NCBI GenBank assembly: GCA_019594025.1
Contig: JAFDUB010000068.1
Span: forward strand, 1-8,919
Direction of reading: 5' to 3'
Source of the DNA: Thermoplasmata archaeon
GTDB taxonomy: Archaea; Thermoplasmatota; Thermoplasmata; Halarchaeoplasmatales; Halarchaeoplasmataceae
Length of the DNA stretch: 8,919 bases
This document shows, in pieces, positions 1 to 5,831 of the stretch. A program made the position numbers and the translations under genes. The notes beneath the pieces were generated by a model. The model had not been told where the DNA came from and did not search any database. It worked only from the letters and a program-made list of their open reading frames with translations. Numbering within the stretch: position 1 is the first letter of the stretch; the number at the start of each line of letters is the position of its first letter.

Positions 1-116
1 CCATTTTTGACAACTATGACCGCATCTAGGTGATAATCTAATTTTTGAACTATATCCGAAACTATACTTTTTTGAGGTACGTCGATACTTCCATTATCTT
101 CTACGAATATCTCCAT
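1..116 (-). CDS. ThiS/MoaD-like sulfur-carrier protein, N-terminal part (cut by window edge)
   Basis: Only the first 38 codons are present; the gene continues past the left edge. The translation begins MEIFVEDNGSIDVPQ and ends DAVIVVKNG. A first beta-hairpin, a helix (SIVSDIVQKLDYH) and a third strand followed by a KNG turn match the start of the beta-grasp ubiquitin-like fold of ThiS, MoaD and archaeal SAMP proteins, where V-x-V-x-x-NG is typical. Such proteins carry sulfur as a C-terminal thiocarboxylate for tRNA thiolation, molybdopterin or thiamin synthesis, or are conjugated to proteins; the diagnostic C-terminal GG lies outside the window. The ATG at 116 is chosen because it lies about 28 bases from the centre of a TATA-like box, which suits a leaderless message. 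An in-frame ATG at 140 would lie inside that box. The family call rests on a short fragment. Confidence 0.6.
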   Translation of the reverse strand, partial: MEIFVEDNGSIDVPQKSIVSDIVQKLDYHLDAVIVVKN

Positions 117-140
117 ACGACGGTTAACTAAAGAGGTCAT

Positions 141-148
141 ATATATTT
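141..148 (-). promoter_or_regulatory. TATA box for the ThiS/MoaD-like gene
   Basis: The minus strand reads AAATATAT within a longer A/T run that overlaps the stop codon of the upstream gene. Its centre is about 28 bases before the ATG at 116, so transcription could start at or just before that codon. This would let the gene be expressed separately from the upstream RNA-binding protein gene. The call rests on sequence and spacing only. Confidence 0.45.
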
Positions 149-149
149 T

Positions 150-578
150 TTAACTTTTGATATCTGTAAAGTATTGTTGTAACTTTTTTAGAGCCGTTTC
201 CCTCCTCGAAGGGTAGCTTTCAACCCTTGCCCTGACTCGTATGGTATTATCACCCGGAGATAGTACTATATTGCCTTTGTAAGCCTCTCCCTTATCAACT
301 CTGAAAAAGAAATTACAGTCATCGTCAACCCGTTTATCTAAACTGTATAAAAGATCATCGATCACATCAATTGGAAGGTTTTTAAAAACTCCGTCCATCT
401 CTCGGTTACGTGTTAATTTACCCTTGAATATCAGAATACGGTTTCCATGGTAACCTTCGGCTTCGGACTCATCCCATTCAACTTCATAGAGTGTCAACGC
501 ATGTAATGCTTCCTTTACACGTTCAGGGTCCTCTGTTGCGTGGCAGTAGGTCAGAAACTCGATGTAGTGGAAGGTCAT
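150..578 (-). CDS. COG1325-type predicted RNA-binding (exosome-associated) protein
   Basis: A protein of 142 residues beginning MTFHYIEFLTYCHATEDPE. The opening strand followed by CHATED, then VKEALHAL, and later GNRILIFKGKL and a basic C-terminal helix, match the archaeal COG1325/DUF54 family. That family is described as a predicted exosome subunit with an RNA-binding fold. I recognise it from the HATED signature and overall length, not from a search. Its cellular role is inferred: it may bind structured RNA during degradation or rRNA processing. Three in-frame starts exist: TTG at 590, ATG at 584 and ATG at 578. The last lies about 25 bases from the centre of the TATA box at 600-607 and fits the usual N-terminus of the family, so a leaderless message from 578 is preferred. 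The next gene downstream starts 33 bases past the stop codon and may have its own promoter. Confidence 0.8.
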   Translation of the reverse strand: MTFHYIEFLTYCHATEDPERVKEALHALTLYEVEWDESEAEGYHGNRILIFKGKLTRNREMDGVFKNLPIDVIDDLLYSLDKRVDDDCNFFFRVDKGEAYKGNIVLSPGDNTIRVRARVESYPSRRETALKKLQQYFTDIKS

Positions 579-594
579 ACTCATGGTCAAGATT

Positions 595-610
595 GATAAA
601 TTATAAATAT
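595..610. promoter_or_regulatory. Overlapping divergent TATA boxes
   Basis: The A/T core contains TTATAAAT on the plus strand (601-608) and TTTATAAT on the minus strand (607-600), so the two boxes share most of their bases. About 25 bases away in each direction lie the predicted minus-strand start at 578 and a plus-strand start near 630. The latter would leave a leader of about 18 bases before the ATG at 648. The two promoters probably cannot be occupied at the same time. This is inferred from sequence and spacing. Confidence 0.6.
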
Positions 611-638
611 CCTACTGTTGTCTATGGTGGATAAAAAT

Positions 639-644
639 GGTGAT
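639..644 (+). promoter_or_regulatory. Shine-Dalgarno site that decides the LsrF-like start
   Basis: GGTGAT, an exact match to the core expected to pair with the archaeal 16S rRNA 3' end, ends 3 bases before the ATG at 648. It supports that codon over the in-frame TTG at 618 and ATG at 624. Both of those lie upstream of the transcription start predicted from the TATA box. Confidence 0.6.
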
Positions 645-647
645 AAA

Positions 648-1436
648 ATGGATTGGGGAATGAAAAACCGCATGTCACAGCTGATACAAAAAGACGGTCG
701 ATGTCTCTTCTTACCCATAGACCACGGGTACTTCCAGGGACCAACGACAAAATTAGAGAAACCGGGTAAAACCGTAGAGCCTTTGATGGAGTACGCCGAC
801 GCGTTATTTGTCACGCGAGGGGCCCTTAGGAACTGTATACCGGCAGACAACACGAAACCGATAATACTCCGTGTATCCGGCGGCCCAAGTGTCATAGGCG
901 AAAATTTAGCCAACGAGGAGCTAACTACATCGATAGAGGAGATCTTGAGATTGAACGCTACCGCTGTTGGGATATCGATATTCGTGGGCAGTGAGTACGA
1001 GACTCAAACCGTTACGAACTTAGCCTACCTAGTTGACGAATGTGAGAACTTCGGTATTCCTGTCATGGCGGTAACCGCCGTTGGTAAGGAATTAGAGAAG
1101 AGAGATGCAAGATATCTAGGTTTGGCCTCGCGTATAGCCGCTGAAATCGGGGCGCGGGTAGTAAAAACATACTGGTGTGATAACTTCGATAAAGTAGTAG
1201 AAGGTTGTCCCGTACCCGTTGTAATGGCCGGTGGTCCGAGGGTGGACAGTGATAAAGAGGTATTCGACTTTGTTTACGACGGTATAAGCAAGGGAGCCGC
1301 TGGAGTCAACCTAGGCAGGAATGTCTGGAAGAACAAATACCCGGTGCCCATGATACGTGCCCTTAGAAGCATCATCCACGAAGGTTACACAGCCGACGAA
1401 GCCAACAACCTGTTCGAAGAGCTGAAAAGCGAGTAG
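648..1436 (+). CDS. lsrF: LsrF-family class I aldolase / thiolase
   Basis: A 262-residue TIM-barrel protein of the DeoC/FbaB class I aldolase superfamily. The start MDWGMKNRMSQ and the motif IDHGYFQGPTT are nearly those of E. coli LsrF, as are TRGALR, GSEYE, AVGKE and GGPRV. The likely Schiff-base lysine is K173, in RVVKTYW. LsrF itself transfers an acetyl group from 3-hydroxy-5-phosphonooxypentane-2,4-dione to CoA, ending autoinducer-2 breakdown. No other lsr gene is nearby, so I would not assume that substrate here. Related archaeal aldolases make fructose 1,6-bisphosphate or the shikimate precursor ADH, but the motifs look closer to LsrF. The ATG at 648 is supported by GGTGAT upstream and by homology starting at DWGM. 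The stop is 3 bases from the next gene, a dehydrogenase, so the two are very likely co-translated and may work on one phosphorylated sugar-like substrate. Family certain, substrate unknown. Confidence 0.85.
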   Translation: MDWGMKNRMSQLIQKDGRCLFLPIDHGYFQGPTTKLEKPGKTVEPLMEYADALFVTRGALRNCIPADNTKPIILRVSGGPSVIGENLANEELTTSIEEILRLNATAVGISIFVGSEYETQTVTNLAYLVDECENFGIPVMAVTAVGKELEKRDARYLGLASRIAAEIGARVVKTYWCDNFDKVVEGCPVPVVMAGGPRVDSDKEVFDFVYDGISKGAAGVNLGRNVWKNKYPVPMIRALRSIIHEGYTADEANNLFEELKSE

Positions 1437-1439
1437 AAC

Positions 1440-2465
1440 ATGCGGGTAGCCACTTACTACAATAACGACGATGTTCGAATAGAAGAGATGCCTGTACCGT
1501 CCATCGGTTCGAAAGAGATGCTGGTTAAAGTACATGCCAGCGGTATCTGCGGCAGCGATGTTATGGAGTGGTACAGGATCAAAAAGGCACCTCGGGTACT
1601 TGGACATGAGATCGCAGGGGAGATAGTGGAACTGGGTGACGATGTGAAAGGGTACGATATCGGTGAACGAGTTTTCGTATCTCATCACGTACCCTGCGGA
1701 TCTTGCAAATACTGTGAAGACGACCATACATCGGTTTGTGACACCCTCCGTTCAACCAACTTCGACCCTGGTGGATTCGCCGAGTACCTAAGGGTTCCAG
1801 AAATAAACGTAAAAAAGGGTGTTTATAGGATCCCGGATGGTATGAGTTACTCCGATGGAGTGTTCATCGAACCACTAGCGTGTGTTGTAAGAGGTCAGCG
1901 CTTCCTAAATATCGAACCAGAACATACCGTACTCGTAATCGGAAGCGGTATATCCGGACTTTTACACATCAAACTCGCCATCACTAAGGGAGTGAAAAGA
2001 GTGATCGCTACGGATATCTCCGACTTCAGATTAAATAAAGCGGGAGAATTTGATGCTTACAAGACGTTCAAAGCAGATGATCTTTCGCCATCAAGCATAA
2101 GAAAAGTGAATGATGGTAATCTGGCCGATAGGGTAATCGTTAGTGTCGGTGCAAAATCCGCCATGAAGCAGGCCTTCGAAACTGTAGATAGAGGCGGTCG
2201 AATACTTTTCTTCGCACCTCTAAAGCCTGATGAGATGCTGCCCATGCCGGTTTGGGATCTGTGGAAAGACGAGATATCCATAACTACATCCTACGCCGCT
2301 TGTGATCATGATTTCAAAGAAGCTATCGATCTTATATCCACTAGTAAAATTGCTGTGAACGATATGATCTCCCACGAATTACCACTAAAAGAAGCCGAAA
2401 AAGGCTTCAGACTAACTGCCGAAGGAAACGAATCACTCAAAGTAGTACTAAGGCCGGACAAGTGA
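1440..2465 (+). CDS. Zinc-dependent medium-chain alcohol/polyol dehydrogenase
   Basis: A full-length 341-residue member of the medium-chain dehydrogenase/reductase family, in the threonine/sorbitol dehydrogenase-like branch. Catalytic zinc ligands appear as C37 in GICGSD and H56-E57 in GHE, with E144 in EP as a further candidate. The structural zinc site is C86, C89, C92 and C100. The Rossmann fold begins near residue 163 with GSGISG (168-173), and D192 at the end of the next strand suggests preference for NAD over NADP. It should oxidise a secondary alcohol or reduce the matching ketone in the cytoplasm. The substrate cannot be read from the sequence. The ATG follows the stop of the LsrF-like gene by 3 bases, so a shared pathway is likely: the dehydrogenase could make or remove the keto group next to the bond that the aldolase acts on. 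That is inference. Confidence 0.88.
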   Translation: MRVATYYNNDDVRIEEMPVPSIGSKEMLVKVHASGICGSDVMEWYRIKKAPRVLGHEIAGEIVELGDDVKGYDIGERVFVSHHVPCGSCKYCEDDHTSVCDTLRSTNFDPGGFAEYLRVPEINVKKGVYRIPDGMSYSDGVFIEPLACVVRGQRFLNIEPEHTVLVIGSGISGLLHIKLAITKGVKRVIATDISDFRLNKAGEFDAYKTFKADDLSPSSIRKVNDGNLADRVIVSVGAKSAMKQAFETVDRGGRILFFAPLKPDEMLPMPVWDLWKDEISITTSYAACDHDFKEAIDLISTSKIAVNDMISHELPLKEAEKGFRLTAEGNESLKVVLRPDK

Positions 2466-2480
2466 TCTCAAGGTCAAAAC

Positions 2481-4364
2481 TTATCCTACGAAGGATGGAC
2501 GTCGAGATAGCATTCGTGGAAGTGGGAGTCCACGGAATAGATGTTCCGCCTGTTTATTTTTCAGCTCTTCTCGCAATTCGTCCATACTCATATCGATCTG
2601 TTCTCCGCTATCACGGACTCTGACCGATAATTTTCCACTCTCCACCTCACGTGAACCTATTACGGCAATATACGGTATCCACTCTTTTTCAGCATCCCTA
2701 ACCTTTCTACCTACGGTTCTGTCGGTATCGTCGATATCTGCTCGTATACCTTCTAAAGAATCTGCAAGGTTCACCACATAGTCAACTTCATCATCGGATA
2801 CCGGTAAAAACCTGAGTTGGGTCGGTGACAACCAGTAAGGAAAGCTAGGTTTTGTTCCTCTTTCTCCATCTTCAGCCGCCTTTTCTAGAAGAGTGAACAT
2901 AACACGCTCGATACCTCCACTTGGAGATAAGTGTAAAATATACGGATGTTTTTCCTCACCATCTTCATCCACATATGTGATACCGTATCTTTCAGCATTC
3001 TCCACATCTATTTGATCGGTGACAAGTGCACTCGCTCTACCGGAGGAGTCGATGTAGTTGAATTCGTACTTTAATACAAAGTAAAAGAATTGATCCTCCC
3101 AAATCTCTACCAAGGCAGGTTTGCCGTACGTTTTAACCAACTTTCTCAGGTGTTCTTTGTTCTCCTCAAAAAATTCCCGAGTACACCTTATACCAAGTTC
3201 GAGTTCCTTAGGTATTTCGATCCCGATCCCATTCAAAATGGACTTTGCAAGGTTCATCCTAACTATCATCTCTTCCTTCGCCTCATCCATATCTCCACAT
3301 ACCGCATGAGAATCCGGCATGGTGAATGCCCTCTGTCTTCTTAGACCACTGATCTCTCCCCTTTGCTCAACTCTGAACGAGTATCGAGTAAGTTCATAGA
3401 GTCTGAGAGGTAAGTTCCTGTATGAAACGGTCATGTCCTTGGCCATCAAAAACTGTCCGAAGCACGCTGCAAATCTTAAAAAAACGTTCTTGTCCGGCGT
3501 CTCGATGGCGTACTGCCTAGCTGGGAACCTGTCCAAATAGCTCTTCAATGTGGGGTGGTCCATATCATACATTACAGGCGATTCTATCTCCATGGCACCG
3601 TATTCCCGGGTCCTCTGACTAACGTAATCTTCTAAGAGTCCTTTTATCATACGACCTTTGGGGTAGTATCTCAGGTTACCAGGGTCCGATCCCGGTTCAT
3701 AGTCCACCAATTCGTGACTGTGCATTATCTTTATGTGTGGAGGTTCTTTGCCTGCGGTACGCTTGCCTCCCGCCTCATAGGTAACAAACCGTTCGAGATT
3801 TTCAGCGTTTGAAAAATCATACCCCTCAACTTCATCCGTCACGGTAACCCCGTGGAACTCACCGTCTAAATCCAATATGCCCCAAGTGGATTCCATCTCC
3901 TCTTCTGCCTCCAGAGCCTTGGAAACCACTTCATCTTTCTCACCTTCCGGTACGATCTCCTTGGATAGTTCCGATAAAGGATGGCCTTTGCAGCTCAACT
4001 TAAAGGCTTTGTACCACCCAAAGGGAGATCTATGCACGGTATATTTTTGAGATAGTGATTCTTCCATTCCTTTTAACACCGTGATGGCGGTATCCGGAGA
4101 TGAAAGCTCCGGACTGAGGTGAGCATAGGGATAGAGCATCACTTTGTTTACACCCAGCTGGTCCGCAACTTTTTCAATTTCAAATACGCCTTTCTCCACC
4201 ACTTCTTTTTCTCTACCTTCATCCTTTTTTTCAACTGCGGTGAAAACCGAAAGACATTCCTCCATCCGACCTTGTTTCATACTCTCCGATATATCCTCGG
4301 CCACTGGAGTATCCTTTTTAACTTCGTACTCTAAGTAATCCGAATGTATCAACAATATCTTCAT
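2481..4364 (-). CDS. thrS: Threonyl-tRNA synthetase, archaeal type
   Basis: A complete 627-residue class II synthetase that charges tRNA-Thr in the cytoplasm. Residues 1 to about 140 form the archaeal editing domain, related to D-aminoacyl-tRNA deacylase, which removes mischarged serine. Its conserved stretches YPYAHLSPEL (H83) and FKLSCKGHPLSE are present. Typical archaeal linker sequence (EPGSDPGNLRYYPKGR) follows at about 224-238. In the catalytic core, C301, H353 and H478 are the expected zinc ligands that select threonine. Motif 2 is around 330-349 (FRVEQRGEISGL), and motif 3 is GGIERV at 483-488. The C-terminal 110 residues or so are the anticodon-binding domain, ending in the usual LSRRPSFV. 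The ATG overlaps the stop of the upstream membrane-peptide gene as ATGA. A GGGTG site ends 5 bases before the ATG, so translation is probably coupled. Its 3' end faces the dehydrogenase gene across 15 bases. Confidence 0.97.
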   Translation of the reverse strand: MKILLIHSDYLEYEVKKDTPVAEDISESMKQGRMEECLSVFTAVEKKDEGREKEVVEKGVFEIEKVADQLGVNKVMLYPYAHLSPELSSPDTAITVLKGMEESLSQKYTVHRSPFGWYKAFKLSCKGHPLSELSKEIVPEGEKDEVVSKALEAEEEMESTWGILDLDGEFHGVTVTDEVEGYDFSNAENLERFVTYEAGGKRTAGKEPPHIKIMHSHELVDYEPGSDPGNLRYYPKGRMIKGLLEDYVSQRTREYGAMEIESPVMYDMDHPTLKSYLDRFPARQYAIETPDKNVFLRFAACFGQFLMAKDMTVSYRNLPLRLYELTRYSFRVEQRGEISGLRRQRAFTMPDSHAVCGDMDEAKEEMIVRMNLAKSILNGIGIEIPKELELGIRCTREFFEENKEHLRKLVKTYGKPALVEIWEDQFFYFVLKYEFNYIDSSGRASALVTDQIDVENAERYGITYVDEDGEEKHPYILHLSPSGGIERVMFTLLEKAAEDGERGTKPSFPYWLSPTQLRFLPVSDDEVDYVVNLADSLEGIRADIDDTDRTVGRKVRDAEKEWIPYIAVIGSREVESGKLSVRVRDSGEQIDMSMDELREELKNKQAEHLFRGLPLPRMLSRRPSFVG

Positions 4365-4555
4365 GGAAACACCCGCATACCATAGTTGAGCAAATATGGC
4401 ATGATAAATTCAACTAGTATCATACCGAAAAGGGTACCCAAAAGGAATGCAATGATGTACAAACCTGCCCTGTGTTCTGGTTTCTCTTCGAAACGACTAA
4501 GTCTGTCTTCCCAACCAAGTAAATTTACCGCTTTTTCAAGCCCTGATGATGCCAT
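4361..4555 (-). CDS. Small single-pass membrane protein of unknown function
   Basis: A 64-residue protein that I do not recognise as a named family. Residues 1-28 look like amphipathic, charged cytosolic helix (GLEKAVNLLGWEDRLSRFEEK). Residues 31-56 form one strongly hydrophobic membrane helix with a GTLFG (GxxxG) packing motif at 40-44, a glutamate at 49 and a proline at 53. A short tail, NYGMRVFP, follows. There is no signal-peptide cleavage pattern. A GGAGG Shine-Dalgarno lies about 5 bases before the ATG, inside the end of the upstream gene, so this is a deliberately translated gene. It sits 1 base after the zinc-finger gene and overlaps thrS by 4 bases, so all three are probably made from one message. 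A membrane anchor or small subunit is possible, but no function can be assigned. Confidence 0.75.
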   Translation of the reverse strand: MASSGLEKAVNLLGWEDRLSRFEEKPEHRAGLYIIAFLLGTLFGMILVEFIMPYLLNYGMRVFP

Positions 4556-4556
4556 A

Positions 4557-4823
4557 TTATTCCTCCTTCTTTTCTGATTTAGCCAGAAGTATTAAACCGG
4601 TGCAGCTTTCACACGCCCGGACTTCGACGTCCCAGCAGGTATCGCGACATACCCATCTTCCACAGAATCCACATTGTACTATTTCCTTTTTAGGAGCTGT
4701 GGCTTTACAAAGGTCGCATATATAATCATCCAACGAGTCCAGCTGCTCTTCCGGACTCTCACCGGGTTCTCGAACTCGTTTTATTTGTTTCATGACCTTT
4801 TTAAAGGTATCTCTGGAACGCAT
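4557..4823 (-). CDS. Eight-cysteine zinc-finger protein of unknown function
   Basis: An 88-residue protein with a basic N-terminal segment (RSRDTFKKVMKQIKRVRE), an acidic linker and a cysteine-rich domain. The cysteines are C36, C39, C51, C54, C59, C63, C71 and C74, with spacing C-x2-C-x11-C-x2-C-x4-C-x3-C-x7-C-x2-C. Eight regularly spaced cysteines suggest two zinc ions in a cross-braced fold reminiscent of FYVE or AN1 fingers. The last loop is shorter than in FYVE, and histidines typical of AN1 are absent. The C-terminus ends in lysines and glutamates. The ATG at 4823 lies just inside the expected transcription start from the TATA-like box at 4847-4854, so the message is probably leaderless. 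It is the first gene of the operon that leads into thrS. RNA or protein binding is a guess; I do not recognise a named family. Confidence 0.8.
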   Translation of the reverse strand: MRSRDTFKKVMKQIKRVREPGESPEEQLDSLDDYICDLCKATAPKKEIVQCGFCGRWVCRDTCWDVEVRACESCTGLILLAKSEKKEE

Positions 4824-4846
4824 GCAAAGGTATTAGTTACTATAGG

Positions 4847-4854
4847 ATAAAAAA
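4847..4854 (-). promoter_or_regulatory. TATA box for the zinc-finger/thrS operon
   Basis: The minus strand reads TTTTTTAT, preceded by the purine-rich stretch CGAAAAG, which could serve as a TFB recognition element. Its centre is about 27 bases from the ATG at 4823, consistent with leaderless transcription of the operon. The box is not a strong consensus. Confidence 0.45.
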
Positions 4855-4887
4855 CTTTTCGATGAATAATTATCCATTGAAACCGAC

Positions 4888-4896
4888 AAATATTAA
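4888..4896 (+). promoter_or_regulatory. TATA box for the rlmE transcript
   Basis: AAATATTAA, preceded by AACCGAC, is centred 23 bases before the ATG at 4915. The message would be leaderless or nearly so, which fits the lack of a clear Shine-Dalgarno before that ATG. Together with the opposing box near 4850 it divides the 91-base intergenic region into two separate promoters. Confidence 0.5.
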
Positions 4897-4914
4897 GTAT
4901 GGCGTTAGATAACT

Positions 4915-5526
4915 ATGGGAACACCCATGTGTGCGTACAACAAAAAGGACGGCTATTACAAGAAAGCAAAAAAAGAAGGGTACCGCTCCCGAGCAGTCTA
5001 CAAGCTGAAGCAGATAGATGAAAAATTCAATATTTTCAAAAAGGGTTACACGGTTCTCGATCTAGGTGCAGCACCCGGTGGCTGGAGCCAGTATGCCGTC
5101 GAAGTCGTCGGAGAAGGCAACGTGATGGCGGTGGACTTAGTAGGTATGAGAGACATCGAAGGGGTGGAACAGTACAGAGGGGACGTGACAAAGGAGGAGG
5201 ATATACGGAGAATAACCCTTATCGCAAATGAAGTGGACGTGATAATCTCGGATATGGCTCCTAATATAAGCGGGAATTACAGCCTGGATCAGGCCCGATC
5301 AGTTTACCTCGCACGTTCAGCCCTGCAGGTATGTCACTGGACACTCAAGCCAGGTGGTAATTTAGTAGTAAAGGTATTTCAGGGTGAAGACTTCGAAAAT
5401 TTACTGGACGATGTTAAAAAATACTTCCGATTCGTAAAGTGTCATTCTCCTAAAGCCTCTAGAAACACGAGCTCAGAAATGTACATTATTGGAAAGGGTT
5501 ATTTGGGGAACGGCCAAAAAGATTAA
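4915..5526 (+). CDS. rlmE: RlmE/FtsJ-family 2'-O-ribose RNA methyltransferase
   Basis: A 203-residue Rossmann-fold methyltransferase of the RrmJ/FtsJ family. The S-adenosylmethionine site is DLGAAPGGWSQ (49-59), with an acidic residue D74 at the end of the next strand. The K-D-K-E catalytic tetrad is complete: K30 in RSRAVYKL, D113 in SDMAPN, K153 in VVKVFQG and E188 in SSEMYI. In bacteria the enzyme methylates the ribose of U2552 in the 23S rRNA A-loop during large-subunit assembly. The archaeal target is probably equivalent but is inferred. Length is that of the compact form without an extra C-terminal RNA-binding domain. The ATG at 4915 fits a leaderless message from the TATA box at 4888-4896; an in-frame ATG at 4927 is possible. 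A 74-residue gene follows after 32 bases and may be co-transcribed. Confidence 0.94.
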   Translation: MGTPMCAYNKKDGYYKKAKKEGYRSRAVYKLKQIDEKFNIFKKGYTVLDLGAAPGGWSQYAVEVVGEGNVMAVDLVGMRDIEGVEQYRGDVTKEEDIRRITLIANEVDVIISDMAPNISGNYSLDQARSVYLARSALQVCHWTLKPGGNLVVKVFQGEDFENLLDDVKKYFRFVKCHSPKASRNTSSEMYIIGKGYLGNGQKD

Positions 5527-5558
5527 TAACAAAGACGGTTTTATTATTCCTGGTCAAC

Positions 5559-5783
5559 ATGAAAACGTACATCAAACTAATGTTTCACAGCGAAGGCGAA
5601 AAACCCTCCGAAGTGGTGGACATACTTTACGGGCTCGGCTTCGAGCCGCAGAAGGGAGAGTACGACATGGTTTACAAATGGAACAATGACGCTACGGTAT
5701 CTGACGCTATTTGGTTTGCAGATAAGATCCACGCCGCACTGAACGGCCTTGGTGTTTCCTTCTCAATAGAAACCACTGAATAA
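5559..5783 (+). CDS. Small conserved-looking protein of unknown function (74 residues)
   Basis: A soluble 74-residue protein of unassigned function. Apparent secondary structure is strand (TYIKLMFHSEG), helix (PSEVVDILYGLGF), strand (EYDMVYKWN), helix (TVSDAIWFADKIHAALNGLG) and strand (VSFSIETTE). This resembles a small alpha/beta ferredoxin-like or ACT-like sandwich. There is no cysteine, membrane segment or signal peptide. The composition and clear strand-helix alternation argue for a real protein, and I have an impression of similar small archaeal proteins, but I cannot name a family. The start is the first ATG after the rlmE stop, 32 bases downstream. There is no strong Shine-Dalgarno. 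Weak TATA-like stretches lie at about 5523-5529 and 5539-5546, so it may have its own promoter or be read through from rlmE. It converges on the por operon. Confidence 0.72.
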   Translation: MKTYIKLMFHSEGEKPSEVVDILYGLGFEPQKGEYDMVYKWNNDATVSDAIWFADKIHAALNGLGVSFSIETTE

Positions 5784-5791
5784 ACAAACAG

Positions 5792-5804
5792 AAAAAAAAG
5801 AAAA
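5792..5804 (-). terminator. T-rich terminator of the por operon
   Basis: About 28 bases past the porB stop the minus strand reads CTTTTCTTTTTTTTC (positions 5805-5791), the uninterrupted T-stretch type of signal used by archaeal RNA polymerase without needing a hairpin. It lies in the 48-base gap between the convergent porB and 74-residue genes. The plus strand has no T-run in that gap. The nearest for that direction is a run of six Ts at 5878-5883, inside porB. Confidence 0.6.
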
Positions 5805-5831
5805 GTCGGGGGAATGGGTTTAGAGATATTT

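Noticed and set aside
618..647. TTG at 618 or ATG at 624 as start of the LsrF-like gene
   Set aside because: Both precede the transcription start predicted from the TATA box, and homology to LsrF begins at the DWGM stretch right after the ATG at 648.
587..913. Long open frame on the minus strand opposite the LsrF-like gene
   Set aside because: It is antisense to a gene with clear family motifs, and its translation has no recognisable domain or upstream signals.
648..1436. Autoinducer-2 quorum-sensing system
   Set aside because: Only the LsrF-like protein is present. There is no transporter, LsrK kinase, LsrG or regulator in the window, so the bacterial pathway cannot be claimed.
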